Below are positions 33,841-45,664 of a stretch of 64,000 bases of DNA, one piece after another. Under the pieces are notes generated by a model. The model was not told where the DNA came from. It did not search any database and saw only the letters and a list, made by a program, of their open reading frames with translations. The stretch is from NCBI RefSeq assembly GCF_023898315.1, contig NC_064616.1, positions 536,567,102 to 536,631,101 of the forward strand, in the 5' to 3' direction. This DNA comes from Schistocerca nitens (taxonomy: Eukaryota; Arthropoda; Insecta; Orthoptera; Acrididae). Made by a program: the position numbers and the translations under genes. The first letter of the stretch is position 1, and the number at the start of each line of letters is the position of its first letter.

Positions 33841-34527
33841 ACACTAATGCTTTTCGTGCTCGTCATATATGGCCTCACAAAGGGAAGGTGTGAGCACGTT
33901 ATGTTATTATGCAGCGTTACCTCCTAATACTTTGTAATTTCGCCATTCAAGCTATATATAGTTAAGGCGTTCGATTTAATATGAAATTCCTCATTTTTGA
34001 AGTTTTTCAGGTGAAAGGGTGCTGTTAACGCCTGTTTTATACAATTTCAGTGCAAGGATGGCAAAGCTAATGATATTAGTTTCCGCTCATACACCATACG
34101 TTTTGCGTGATACTGAGGTGTATAATTTTCCATCACGATTATAATTTCCCCAAAATACAAACCAATGAAAGACTCTCTTTGATAGTTTGAAAGGAAAACT
34201 TACTTCAGTGGAATAAAATCATTGGTAATCAACCTTCCCCCACAGAAGACACGAAGCAGTAAGATATCAAAAACTACGCACTTCGAAACCAACTGCATTT
34301 AAGAGCTGTCTTGAATAGAATTTCTCGACTATCATGAGAATACAGAAGTACTAAGATGGGAATGGAAACAAGAAGAAACACATTTCACTAATTGCTCTAC
34401 GCCATGTAGTAACCAATGAATTTAAGGATTCAGAATAGAAGAGACTGAAAATTACGTTCATTAACACAGAAACTAAATTCTAAATGTCGGCGACATGCAA
34501 TTCTGCGTCTTCATACGTGCAAATCTA
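33841..34527. other. Unassigned AT-rich sequence
   Basis: No gene, RNA or known repeat recognised. Confidence 0.35.
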
Positions 34528-34755
34528 GTGAGGTGGCGCAGTGATTGGCACAGTGGACCTGCATTCGGCGGGAGGACGACGGTTCAGACATGCGTCCAAC
34601 CATCATAATTTAGTTTTTCCGTGATTTCTCTAAATCGCTTCAGGCATATTCGTAGATCGTTTCTTTGAAATGGCACAGCCGATATCCTTTCCACTTGCCA
34701 TAGACAGATGACCTCGCTGTTTGGTCCCCTCCCCCCAAATCAACCAACCAGCCAT
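34528..34755 (+). mobile_element. SINE-B copy, variant 3' end
   Basis: Head: gaggtggcgcagtgattggc (box A) and a mutated box B region (ggttcagacatgcg). The body is decayed (ttagtttttccgtgatttct). The 3' end reads gatgacctcgctgtttggtc and then ccaaatcaaccaaccagcc. That end matches the tails at 48870-48915 and 51037-51095, and differs from the (ctc)n-tailed copy at 20154. Confidence 0.85.
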
Positions 34756-34842
34756 ATCTGCAACAGGATGATTCCGAGCGATAGCATTCCGACAGCGTGA
34801 GGACAAATGGCAAAGCCAACAGTGGAAGTGTCCATCATCTAC

Positions 34843-34846
<4 letters not shown>

Positions 34847-34899
<53 letters not shown>
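34847..34899 (+). repeat. Poly-A run of 53 bases
   Basis: An uninterrupted run of 53 A residues. It could be the tail of a retroposed sequence, but the 90 bases before it match nothing I recognise and no flanking duplication is visible. Assembly length may be inexact here. Confidence 0.9.
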
Positions 34900-34902
<3 letters not shown>

Positions 34903-34914
34903 ACTTCTTCACTC

Positions 34915-35405
34915 ACGTTCTGGTAAGGCAAAGATTATCTCCTTCAACTGCAGGGGCGCTCTGCTCGTCAAGTTTCTTGAGCTTTGAACCACAATCGATG
35001 AGCAGCGCGATGAAGACACTTCTTAGAAACGGTTATGCAGCATAATGGTAAAACACCCAGTAATGCTGTCAGACGGAATCATTTTGTTCTACGGTAACGT
35101 CCGCTCCAACACTGCCAATCGGGCAAAGGTTGCACCTAAGCGATTTGTTCGGAAAAAACCGCCCGTACAGTTCTGATCTTTTACTGTGTGATTTTCACAT
35201 CTTTTGCAGCCTGAAGGAAACCATGGGTGGACATCGATTTCAGGCGGACGAGGAAGTGCAAGAGTGCGTACGGTTGTGGATCCGTCAGCAGTCGACCGCG
35301 TATTACGAAATAGAAAGTAATCGTCTCGTCTCCCAGTGGGAAAAATTCTTAACGCATTTGGTGATCACTTTACCATGTAAACATTCCATGGTCCCGTTGC
35401 CGTAG
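34915..35405 (+). pseudogene. Mariner transposase, C-terminal relic
   Basis: Translation in shifting frames gives KHPVMLSDGIILFYGNVRSN near 35045-35105. In mariner proteins this position reads HDNARPH, so the catalytic Asp appears as Gly here. A decayed PPYSPDL/CDFHLF region follows (35160-35200, reads SDLLLCDFHIFCSLKETMGG). Then comes GGHRFQADEEVQECVRLWIR and a final NRLVSQWEKF, the usual C-terminus. No 5' half is present. Inactive. Confidence 0.8.
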
Positions 35406-36018
35406 GTATCTGGTTTTCCTTTGATTGTCCATGATATTACAGATCAACATGTTTGAGAGATAAAACCACTCGTCATTACTTATTTCGCAAGAAGGACTCT
35501 CTGGCATAAGCACCAAGGCCACCCACAGCCCTACGACGCTTCAGTTGGTCCACATTATATGTGCGCTAAACCATATTGTTGTTAAACCAAATTAACTAGT
35601 GCAGAGAAAGAATTTGTCGCATTTTACTTGGTCATCAGTAAAATAAGATAGTGTCAAGGTACAGTTTAACAACTAATGAGGGAGACACGTTCACTCCCGT
35701 TCTGTGGCATCCTTGCTGCCCTGCATTGAATGGTTAATATGAAGCTAAAGAAATCAAACGAGATTAGAACTTACTATATGGACATACACACGTTATCCAA
35801 CATAGAGAGCACTTGGCTCCACTGAAGCCGCACTCTGATCCACTCTGTCAGCACAGGGCTGTTTCCCCTCTCAGCTGCGGACGCCTTAAACATCCAGCGT
35901 AATCAAACAAGTATGCATATGATATCGGAAGGAGGTATCCAACTCAATCAACTCGACACTGAATCGGCGAAGATTCCGAAAACAAATAATTTTTAAGTTT
36001 CTTGAGCGGTAGGTTGGC
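35406..36018. other. Unassigned sequence
   Basis: No recognised feature before the G-run at 36019-36038. Confidence 0.35.
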
Positions 36019-36552
36019 GGGGGGGGGGGGGGGGGGGGAAGGACTAAACTACTTGGTCATCGGTCTCTTGTTCCTATTAAAACAATTCCACAAGGGAAAG
36101 AGTAAAACAAACGAGATTTACAGCACAATACCGAGAGGAAAGGGAAACCACAAGAACGACAGAAGGGCAACAAACACTACAAGGTACAAAATAGGACAAG
36201 AAAACTACAAAGATACGCAAGAAACAGGTAGAAGAGATTAAAACATGAGAGCAGATTACAATGGAAGGCGGACCACGAGAATAAAAGGATAAACCAGCCA
36301 CACTGCAACCCATTAAAACCTCCAGCGTAAAAAACCCACTCTCACGTATAAACCATAAAACTAAATTAGACGATAAGGCTTTTCTTTGCTAAAATTTGCC
36401 GTGACGAGTCCGGTATACGAGGATTATGTCGCAGGGCAGCCAGACTCCACGACGCAGGACGTAGCCGTGGGTCACCCAAACGTGGCCAATGCGGAGCCGG
36501 CAAAGAAGCACAGAGTCCCTACGAGAGGCCCACATGGAGGACTTCCACACAT

Positions 36553-36768
36553 TCACAGACTCCTTAATGGCACACAGTTTGTTGTGCGTACTGAGAATAT
36601 GGCATTCCGTCTCCCAAAGCCGAAAAACCTTTCGGCGTAATAATGAACGCAGGTCAGTTTCAGAGATGTGCTCCTCCAGAAGCGGTTTCCGTGTAACCTG
36701 TTTGGCAGCCTGTCGGTAAAATCATTTCCTGCGATTTCGACGTGACCTGGGGTCCAGACAAACACCAC
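36553..36768 (-). pseudogene. I-type LINE RNase H segment
   Basis: It reads MVFVWTPGHVEIAGNDFTDR, the conserved (W)xPGHxGIxGNexAD block of RNase H in LINEs. NDF replaces NE.AD, with the final Asp kept. The rest is decayed. Its presence behind the reverse transcriptase is the main argument for the I/R1/LOA grouping. Confidence 0.8.
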
Positions 36769-37647
36769 TCAACGACTGGACCGTCCAAGGGCATAGATGG
36801 ACTCCTGGATGGTTGCTACCAAAGGATGGAGAGGGTAGCACTGGTCGATAGCTTGTAGGCTGTGCAAGGAGTAAGTACAGAGAAGAAACGAGTCGCCAGG
36901 GCAGGAACGGATGTGCTCAAGAACACGAATATGGCAGCCAGCCCTGCAATGGAAACACTGCAACCATCTGGCAAGGAGTGCTGTTCAGTATGTCCCCTGT
37001 GAACATAGGTGAAGCCACGTGGCCGTCAGCCATCGAGCCGTCGGTGTAAATCACTTCAGAGCCCCGGGACATGGCAAGAATCGAGAGGAAGTGACAGCGG
37101 ATCGAACACTACAGTGGTGTCCTAGGTCGAGTACACACAACGCTGAGGGCACCGCCGAACCATAAACCGGACTCCCATAGTCAAGGCGGGATTGAACAAG
37201 GGGTCTGTAGACTTGCAGCAGTGTAGAGCGATCTGCTCTCCAGTTGGTGTTGCTCATGTAGAGGAGGGCTTAAGATGCTGCCAGCATTTCTGCTTAAGCT
37301 GACGAAGATGAAGCTAAGTGAATAGGGGGTCGAAAACCAGTAATAAGAATCGACATGTCTCCACTACCATGAGTGGATAGATCATTAAGATAATGTTCAG
37401 GTGCCAGATGAATGGCACAATGCCGACAGAAGTGCATGTCACACGACTTTGCGGCTGAAAACTGGAAGCCGTGGGTTAGATCCCAAGACTGTGCCTTGTG
37501 GATGGCGCCCTGTAGGCGCCACTCAGCAACACCAACACTGGAGGAGCAGTAGGAAATAGCAGAAGTCGTCTGCATACAGAGTACGTGAGACGAACGGCCC
37601 TACAGCTGCTGATAGACCGTTAATGGCCACTAAAAATAGAGATACAC

Positions 37648-38241
37648 TCAATACAGAGCCCAGCGGGATCCACTTCTCCTAGAAATGGGGGGGGGGGGGG
37701 GGGGGACTATGGGACGCACCAACTTGGACACGGAAATTACGGAGCCAAGGATACAAATAGGGAGCGGGCCTTGGAGACGGCAATAAGGAGTTGGTAGAGC
37801 GACCCTGGCGGAAACCGCCAGTAGGCCATGTGATTCCAGGAGCCAACACAATCGCCGACTAACCATGTTTTCCAGATTACAAAAAACGTTGGTGAAGCTG
37901 ATGGACCGATAGTTATCCACATCAAGCAGATTTTTACCGGGTTTGAGCACTGGAATGATGGTTCTTTCCACCACTGCGATGGAAAAGACGCCATCGCACT
38001 TGATCTGGAGGAATTTGATGAGGAGATGTCGCTTGTAGTCGGATGACAGATGTTTAATCATCTGACTGTGGATCCGATCTGGCCCAGAAGCTGTCAGGGA
38101 AACGTGCAAGGGCGCCGAGGAGCTCCCACTCATTAAATGGAGCGTTATAGGGTTCACTGTGACGTTCAGTGAACGGAAGGACTTACCCTTCCATCCGCCA
38201 TTCGAGGGTGCGAAATGCTGCGGGGTAATTCTCCGACGCAA
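37648..38241 (-). pseudogene. I-type LINE reverse transcriptase segment
   Basis: The N-terminal half of the reverse transcriptase: SGPDRIHSQMIKHLSSDYKR, then TIIPVLKPGKNLLDVDNYRS and NVFCNLENMVSRRLCWLLES. The palm motif A (FLDIEKAFD-like) is not visible in this frame, and an overlapping frame (37994-37737) carries part of the same region. The poly-G run at 37687-37704 lies at its end and is probably a later expansion. Confidence 0.75.
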
Positions 38242-38587
38242 GAGGCTCGAGCATAGTGCTCGGCAAAGTGCTCTGCAATTGCGTTTGGGTCGGTAGATAA
38301 CACGCCATTGATGTTAATGCCAGGGACACCTGTCGGGGTCTGCTACCCAAAAACACGTCTGATCTTCGTCTAGACTTGGGAAGGTGACGTATGGCACCGA
38401 ATGGTCGAGAGGTACCTCTCCCAACACTCATATTTCCGTTTTCTTATAAGCTGGCGAACGTGGGCACGGATCTGTTTAAAGCTGTTGGGTGTCCCAGGGA
38501 AGGGTCGCTGTAAAGCCTGGCTATGCTCTTTAATGGCCTCAACAATTTCCGGAGACCACCAAGGTACTGCCTTTCGCCGGTGGTACC

Positions 38588-39286
38588 CTAAGGAACAAGG
38601 GATCGCGTTTCCGCCACAGAAACGATCGTTATTGTGACTCGCTCAACCACCACATCGATGTTACCATTTGGGCGAGATTCAACGGTGACAACAGAGGTGA
38701 AAGCTTCCCAGTCTGCCTTGTTTAAAGCCCATCTGGGTAGACGTCCGTGGGCATGACGCCGGGGGAGTGACAGGAAGATGGGGAAGCGGTACCTACCACA
38801 CAAGTAATCGTGGGCTCTCCAGTGGACAGATCGGAGAAGTCCTGGAATGCAAAGTGATAAATCAATGGCCGAGTAAGTACCATGAGGCACACTGAAATGT
38901 GTGGGGGCCCCAATATTTAAGAGGCAGAAGTCGAGTTGAGACAAATTTTCGACATCTCTACCTCGGCCAGTAAGCATGGTGCCACCCCACAACGGATTAT
39001 GGGCGTTAAAATCTTCCAGAAATAGGAAAGGTCTAGGGAGTTGATGAATCAGAGCTACCAATACTTTCAGGGGTGCTTCACCATCTGGAGGAAGATATAC
39101 ACTGGAGACGGTTATTTCCTGTGTCATCCTTATCCTGACAACCACAGCTTCAAGAAGAGTTTGAAGGAGCACAGGTGCATTACAAACCGAGTTCAGGAAA
39201 TAGACGTGAACTTCACCTGACACTCTATTATATCCTTTACGGTTCTTATAGTATCCCCTATAACCATGGAGGGCGGGGGTCCGCAT
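38588..39286 (-). pseudogene. I-type LINE endonuclease segment
   Basis: This open frame of 232 codons holds most of the APE-type endonuclease that nicks target DNA. It includes ITVSSVYLPPDGEAPLKVLV, then FLFLEDFNAHNPLWGG (the catalytic D-N pair, here EDFN where GDFN is usual) and HGTYSAIDLSLC (the terminal SxxDL block). It ends in SRPNGNIDVVVERVTI, which resembles the normal linker before the reverse transcriptase. The N-terminal part, with its QWNxxGL block, is out of frame upstream. Confidence 0.75.
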
Positions 39287-42200
39287 TGCCAGGTTTACTG
39301 GAGGGCAATGAAGAAAGCAACTGTAAAGCTTAAACGTTGTAATGGCTCAGCCAGGTGGAAGATGACGTTATCGTGAGGCTGGGAAGGCATGAAGCGGGCA
39401 AGGAGGCAGGTTACGCCTCAGGATCACCTGCTGCCACTGATTGAGTATTTGTATCCATTCCTATTGTGGATGAGGCATCAGTGAGATGCAGGTCCTCAGT
39501 GGCCGCTAAGTTCTCCACCACATCCTCAGATGCAGAAGTGGTAGGGAGTGGTGGTGTTGGAGTCACTGGAGGGTCCTATTTCCTAGAAAACTTCTTCTTG
39601 GTATGCATGCCCCTTCGCTTCTCTTTAGGGGCTTGTGGGAGGACTTCTCCAAAGTAGCTTCAGTCATGGAGGAAGACGGTGAAGCTCTTCGTCCAACAAC
39701 TTTTGGTTCCTTTAGCCACTAGCGAGTGTGTCCGCTGTGGCATTAGTGGAAACCTTGGAAGACAGGGTCCCAAGGGACCCCATCCGCGCAAGAGGAGTCG
39801 AAGGAGGCTGTTGCTTCTCTGGACGAGGGGGAGGAGACCGATGTCCCATGCGTTTTGGTGGGTCTTGCTCCCAAAGTAGGTGCTTTGGCAGCAACGGAAG
39901 AAGATTTTCCCTTACCACCAAGGGGTTGAATGTATTCTGGCGGCCCTGAGGGCTCATTGTTCATGGCACAGAGTGTGGAACTACTGGCACTTTGGACAGC
40001 GATGTAACCTAGCCGCAGAATATGTGGACGTCAACCGAATGGGGTGTAATCGTTCAAATTTACGTATAGCCTCCTGGTAAGTCAACCAGTGTCTTTTACT
40101 CCATGAGTTTTCGCTCCTTTAGGAGTATTGTGAAGTCTGGCGAGCAGGGGACCGGAGCTCTCAACAGTTGATACAAGTGGGAGGAGGCGCACATGGAGTA
40201 TCTGGATGCAATGGACGTCCACAGTCTCGACCTGTGGCGCTGGAAGTGCTGCGGGAAGACATATGCCCGAATTTCCAGCACTTGAAGCACTGCACAGGGG
40301 AAGCGACGTATGGTTTAACGTTACAGCGGTAAACCATCACCCTGACCTTTTCAGGCCATGAAGCACGCTCAAAGGATAAGATGAAGCACGCTCAGAGGAC
40401 AAGATGAAGGCACCAGTATCAACCCTAATGTCTTTAGGTCCCCTATAGTTGCATCGGACGAAGTGAACGCTTGTCGTTATAAATTGGCACGTAGCTCGTC
40501 CTCGGGCGGCAACAGGAGGCCGTGATGAAAAATAATTCCCAGTACCATGTAGAGGCTTTTTTGTGGAGTGACCAAAATAGGAATAACATCCAGCTAGCCA
40601 TAGGCGAGTGACGTATGGGACTGAGCTAGGGATGCCATCTCAATCAGGGCTGACTTACTGCGCATTCTGGACATCACTGTCACTTCCCCAAACTTATCGT
40701 CCAGGTGATCAACACAAAATAGAGACTTCGTATCCAGAAAAGTGTTCCAACTGGTTCTGCTGCACACTAAATAACGAGGCGAATATGGCTCTCTTCTTTC
40801 CGTAGCCGTATGTTCCTCCCATCTTGTAGCTAGGGAGGGAAATGACTTGGGATGAAACGTCGTGGCACTGTATTGTACCTTCGCTTTCTTAGAGACTGCT
40901 GGGGCCATTCGGTCCCTAGTAATAGATGACTTTGTCCGCTTCGTTGTTGGTCATCTGCCCTGATGCCACCCTCTCCCAAGACCACGGGCACATATTCCTT
41001 GGAATACGTGGGAACGGTGCATCTCAGGATATCAGTAGTGCGATCCCTGTGTAGTCAGATGGCTACGACCAAGAGGGTATATGAAGACCCCACCACGAAG
41101 GTCTGGCTACCGTGATCGGAACTGTGTGCGAAGAAATCCAGTATTGTCATGCGGCAAAAAAGGACAGCTGACAATGGATGGAGATTATGCACCACGTAAG
41201 ATGTCCTCAGCCAAATAGCTGGAATAGTGGTGGAGTTGCAGCGGCATGACAATAATGGGTGCAGGAAATATTAATGCACGAGGCATAGAAGATGCACCAC
41301 GTAAGGCGTCCTTCCCTAAATGACCTGCACTTCGGAAAATGTGAACAGTGTTTAGGACAAACCCTAAAAGGAGACCATAACGTATTAGGCAGAAAGGTGA
41401 GAGACTCCTATTAGTCGTCTATTACGACAGGCAGGAATACCTCGGGACCATTCTAGGCTCCGAATCCACAAGGGGCGTGAATGTCATTGTGTCGGTTCAC
41501 AGTATTTATTTATTTATTGTTCCGTGGGACCACATTTAGGAGAAGTCTCCATGGTCATGGAACGAGTCAATACATGAAATTATAACACGATTGTAGAAAC
41601 AGATAAAATGAAATATAAGAAACATATTTAGGCGACAAGTCGTTAGTTTAAATAAAGAAAATCAAGAATGTAACACTGGAATTTGCTTAATTTTTTAGCT
41701 CTTCCAGGAGCTCCTCGACAGAATAGAAGGAGTGAGCCATGAGGAAACTCTTCAGTTTAGACTTAAAAGTGTTTGGGCTACTGCTAAGATTTTTGAGTTC
41801 ATGTGATAGCTTATTGAAAATGGATGCAGCAGAATACTGCACTCCTTTCTGCACAAGAGTCAAGGAAGTGCATTCCACACGCAGATTTGATTTCTGCCTA
41901 GTATTAACTGAGTGAAAGCTGCTAACTCTTGGGAATAAGCTAATATTGCTAACAACAAACGACATTAAAGAAAATACATACTGTGAGGGCAATATCAAAA
42001 TTCCCAGACTATTGAATAGGGGTCGACAAAAGGTTTTCGAACTTACACCATACATAGCTCGAACAGCCCGTTTTTGAGCCAAAAATACCCTTTTTGAATC
42101 AGAAGAATTACCCCAAAAAATAATACCATATGACATAAGCGTATGATAATATGCGAAGTATACTACTTTTCGTGTTGAAATGTCACTTATTTCAGCTACT

Positions 42201-42376
42201 GTTCTAATGGTAAATAAAGCGGCATTTAGTTTCTGAACAAGATCCTGAACATGGGCTTTCCACAACAGCTTACTATCTATCCGTACGCCTAGGAACTTGA
42301 ACTGTTCCGTCTCGCTTATAACATGCCCATTCTGTTTGATTAAAATGTCAGTTCTTGTTGAATTGTGAGTTAGAAA

Positions 42377-43056
42377 CTATAAAAACTGAGTCTTACTGTG
42401 ATTTAGCATCAAATTATTTTCCACAAGCCACACACTTATTTCATGAACTACATTATTTGATAATGTTTCAATATTACACATAAGATCCTTCACTACCAAG
42501 GTGGTGTCATCAGCAAACAGAAATATTTTTGAATCACCTGTAATACTAGAAGGCATATCATTTATATAAACAAGAAACAGCAGTGGCCCCAGCACCGACC
42601 CCTGGGGAACGCCCCATTTAACAGTGCCCCATTGGGACTGAACATCATTACCACTCTCAATATTGCGGAGGATTACCTTCTGCTTCTGTTCTTAAAGTAG
42701 GAGGCGAACCAATTGTAAGCTACTCCCCTTACTCCATAATGTTCCAACTTCTGCAGTAATATTTTGTGGTCAACACAGTCAAAAGCCTTCGTTAAATCAA
42801 AGAAAACACCTAACGTTCGCCACCTTTTATTTAATCCGTCCAAAACCTCACAGAGAAAAGAGACTATAGCATTTTCAGTTGTTAAGCCATTTCTAAAACC
42901 AAACTGTACATTTGACAGCAAATTATGTGAATTTAAATGCTCCAGTAACCTTGTATATACAACCCTCTCGATAACTTTAGCAAACACCGATGGCATAGAA
43001 ATAGGTCTATAATTGTCAACATTATCCCTGTCTCCCTTTTTATAAAGTGGCTTCAC
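42377..43056 (-). pseudogene. CR1-like ORF2 reverse transcriptase segment
   Basis: Two frames cover the fingers and palm: 43056-42673 ([55 protein letters not shown] with catalytic Asp A) and 42595-42377 (MLGPLLFLVYINDMPSS, then LFADDTTLVVKDL with the Asp pair of motif C). A frameshift near 42630-42670 separates them. Only the C-terminal thumb piece (42265-41687, beginning WKAHVQDLVQKLNAALFTIR) follows. Confidence 0.85.
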
Positions 43057-43954
43057 TACCGAGTACTTTAATCGGTCAGGAAACCGACCACTCCTAAAGG
43101 AAAAGTTACAGATATGTCTAAGTACTGAGCTAACATACGTGGAACAATACTTCAGTATTCTGCTAGATACCCCATCATATCCATGAGAGTTCTTGGTCTT
43201 TAGTTATTTAATTATTAACTCAATCTCCCTCTTGTCAGTATCATGGAGGAGCATTTCAGATAACAGTCTCGGAACACTTTTTTCTAAGAGCGCTATATCA
43301 TTCCCTGTTGGGACTAGGTTTCTATTTAGTTCACCTGCTATATTCAGAAAGTGATTATTAAGTACTGTACATATATGCGACTTATCAGTAACACGGACAT
43401 CCCCACTACGCACTGATTCTATATTCTCGACCTGTCTCTGCAGACCAGCCACTTCCTTTACGACTGACCATATGGTTTTAATTTTATCCTGCGACTTAGC
43501 TATTCTATCTGCATACCACATACTTTTTGCCTTCCTAATAACTTTTTTAAGCACCTTACAATACTGTCTGTAATGGGCTGCTGCATTTGGATTTTGACTG
43601 TTTCTAACGTTTTGATATAATTGCCACTTTGATCTACAAGATATTCTTATCCCATTAGTCAGCCACCCAGGCTGCCTGTTTGTGCTAGTACCCTGTTTTG
43701 AACGTTCTAACGGAAAGCAACTTTCAAAGAGCACGAGAAAAGTCTTGAGGAAAGCATTATATTTATCGTCTACTGTATCAGCACTATAAACATCTTGCCA
43801 CTCTTGTTCCTTGATAAGGTTTACAAAAGTCTGTACAGCAACTGGATCAGCTTTCCTAAAAAGTTGGTAACTGTATTTAACATGTGTAGCAGCACAAAAA
43901 TCTTGTAGACTTAAAATTTGTGCATCATGATCTGAAAGGCCATTCACCTTTTTA

Positions 43955-44404
43955 CTAACAGAATGCCCTTCTAAATAATGACGAATGAACAAAAATATTG
44001 TCTATGGTTGTTCTACTGTTCCCTTGCACTCTCGTTGGAAAGAATACGGTTTGCATAAGATTATATGAATTAAGGAGGTCTACCAGCATCCTTTTCCTTG
44101 CACAATCACTTATACAATTAATATTGAAGTCACCACATATAACTAACTTTTTGTATTTCCTATAAAGTGAACCAAGAACCTCCTCTAGCTTTAGCAAAAA
44201 TGTTGTGAAATCGGAGTCTGGGGATCTATAAATAACAACAGTAAGAAGTTTAGCTCCACTAAATTTAACCACACCTGCACAACATTCAAACACCGTTTCA
44301 GTGCAGTACTTTGAAACATCAATTGACTCAAATGGGATACCGTTTTTCACATACATGGCTACTCCCCCACACCGCAAAGAGCTCCTAGAAAAGCTGCCAG
44401 CCAA
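43955..44404 (-). pseudogene. CR1-like ORF2 endonuclease segment
   Basis: APE-type endonuclease: GGVAMYVKNGIPFESIDVSK, then LLTVVIYRSPDSDFTTFLLK and KLVICGDFNINCISDCARKR, with the catalytic GDFN. It ends with NSRTTIDNIFVHSSLF, the SxxDNI block. The preceding piece (44642-44385, beginning near SIFHQNIQGIRDKV) is in another frame, and so is the next piece, so at least two frameshifts border this segment. Confidence 0.85.
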
Positions 44405-44638
44405 CCTGTATCCTGGTAAAAGAAAGCCTCTGAATTATCTCCTTATTTAAGAAGTGTTCAGATATACCAATAATTTCAGAGTCAACATCTATAAGCAGTT
44501 CACCAACTTTATCTCTGATACCTTGTATATTTTGATGAAATATACTAATTCCCTCATTAATCGGATACCCAAGCTTTGTAGAAAGTGGTTTCTTTGTTAG
44601 AGAGACTTCTCTTAAGCAGGAATACCTATCAGCTGACT

Positions 44639-45664
44639 TCAATCTAAAAAAGGTACAGCTCTAACACCCACAACTACCGGAATTTTCCCATGAGTGATCC
44701 CACCACCCCCACCTATGCTGTCACCTATAAGTTTTGCCAACCTCCCCTTCCCATACCTGTTGAGGTGCAGGCCATGTCTAGTGAAACCCGTCCTGCTGAT
44801 AGATTCCAGCGACACCACTGAAATGTGACTCATGCCTTCTGTCATCAGCGCACCCCCAAGTCTCATGTTATTACGCCTGACGGCTGTATTAAGATGAGGC
44901 CGATCGTGACGCTGAAACAGTTCCACGAAATGCACATTCGTGTTGCCAGTCTGAGTGGCTATCTTTCCCAGGTCACCATCTATGTCATACTCCCCATCCC
45001 TATCAATACTATTACCAGCCCCACCCACAATCACTACCTGATCCTCTTTAGTAAAACCCCTACATAGCCCCCCTATGTTAAAAGTCACCTGAGCCAATCC
45101 TGCATTAGGCTTCACAATGCTGATGACCTGGTACTCACTCCCCAAAACTTCCTGCAACTGCTGGCCTACACCTCTACCATGAGAACTACCTAAGAGCAGA
45201 ACCTTCTTCTTTCTCTTAGACTTTGCAACTGTCCTAGCCACCGTAACTGCTGAGGTCTGCTGCATACTTCCTACATCTACAGCTACTAGAGATTCCTCTC
45301 CACTAGACTCTGACAGTTGGTCATACCTATTACAAACACCAATAGTAAAACTATCTGAAAATCTCCTTCTCCTAGCAGATCTCTTGCCAACAGCCAGCTC
45401 CCATTCCCCAACCCCCTTCTCCCTCCTCATCCTATCTAGCTCCTTCTGTGCGTTTTTCAACTGCACCTGAAGGGCACAGATCTTACGCTCCTGCTCCTCT
45501 ATCAACTTACTCTTGCTACATAACCTGCAGTTCCAGGAGAGGATCTCACCAGAATGCCCACTGGCTTCCCCACTGCATTCCCCCCAGTGAAAAAACTTCG
45601 AACATGTCTCACACCGCAATCCACTACTCACGAACCTACGGCAAAGCCCACACTTCTCACTCAT
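44639..45664 (-). CDS. CR1-like ORF1 protein: PHD finger, coiled coil, SGNH-type esterase
   Basis: A 341-residue open frame from the ATG at 45664. Residues 1-50 form a Cys/His-rich zinc-binding fold: CGLCRRF, CETCSKFFHWGEC and WNCRLCSK, the spacing of a PHD finger. Residues 53-85 are a coiled coil (EEQERKICALQVQLKNAQKE). Residues 150-320 form an SGNH-hydrolase-like domain: VLLLGSSHGRGV (block I, nucleophile Ser), VVIVGGAGNSI (conserved Asn) and RHGLHLNRYGKGRLA (His block, with Arg where the catalytic Asp is often found). In CR1/L2 elements ORF1 proteins with esterase domains bind RNA or membranes during retrotransposition; the exact role is not settled. It is open while ORF2 beside it is broken. 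Confidence 0.85.
   Translation of the reverse strand: MSEKCGLCRRFVSSGLRCETCSKFFHWGECSGEASGHSGEILSWNCRLCSKSKLIEEQERKICALQVQLKNAQKELDRMRREKGVGEWELAVGKRSARRRRFSDSFTIGVCNRYDQLSESSGEESLVAVDVGSMQQTSAVTVARTVAKSKRKKKVLLLGSSHGRGVGQQLQEVLGSEYQVISIVKPNAGLAQVTFNIGGLCRGFTKEDQVVIVGGAGNSIDRDGEYDIDGDLGKIATQTGNTNVHFVELFQRHDRPHLNTAVRRNNMRLGGALMTEGMSHISVVSLESISRTGFTRHGLHLNRYGKGRLAKLIGDSIGGGGGITHGKIPVVVGVRAVPFLD

Larger units (their letters stand above)
36019..41490 (-). mobile_element. I/R1-group LINE with RNase H, decayed
   Basis: Minus-strand order from the right. A gag-like ORF1 (40908-39800) has a decayed zinc-knuckle stretch (CFKCWKFGHMSS near 40285). An endonuclease follows (39286-38588: FLFLEDFNAHNPLWGG, PHGTYSAIDLSL). 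The reverse transcriptase (38241-37300) has ASGPDRIHSQMIKHL, IIPVLKPGKNLLDVDNYRSI and a palm motif C near 37570 (plus strand complement of a YADD block followed by a frameshift). The C-terminal region (37257-37051) has LQVYRPLVQSRLDYGSPVYG. RNase H is at 36768-36553 (VFVWTPGHVEIAGNDFTDRL). An RNase H after the RT points to the I, LOA or R1 groups. The 3' UTR reaches the G/C run near 36019-36038. Many frameshifts and stops. Another G-run lies at 37687-37704. Confidence 0.85.

Noticed and set aside
34797-35045. Open frame coding a poly-lysine protein
   Set aside because: It is translation of the 53-A run; no codon pattern or homology.
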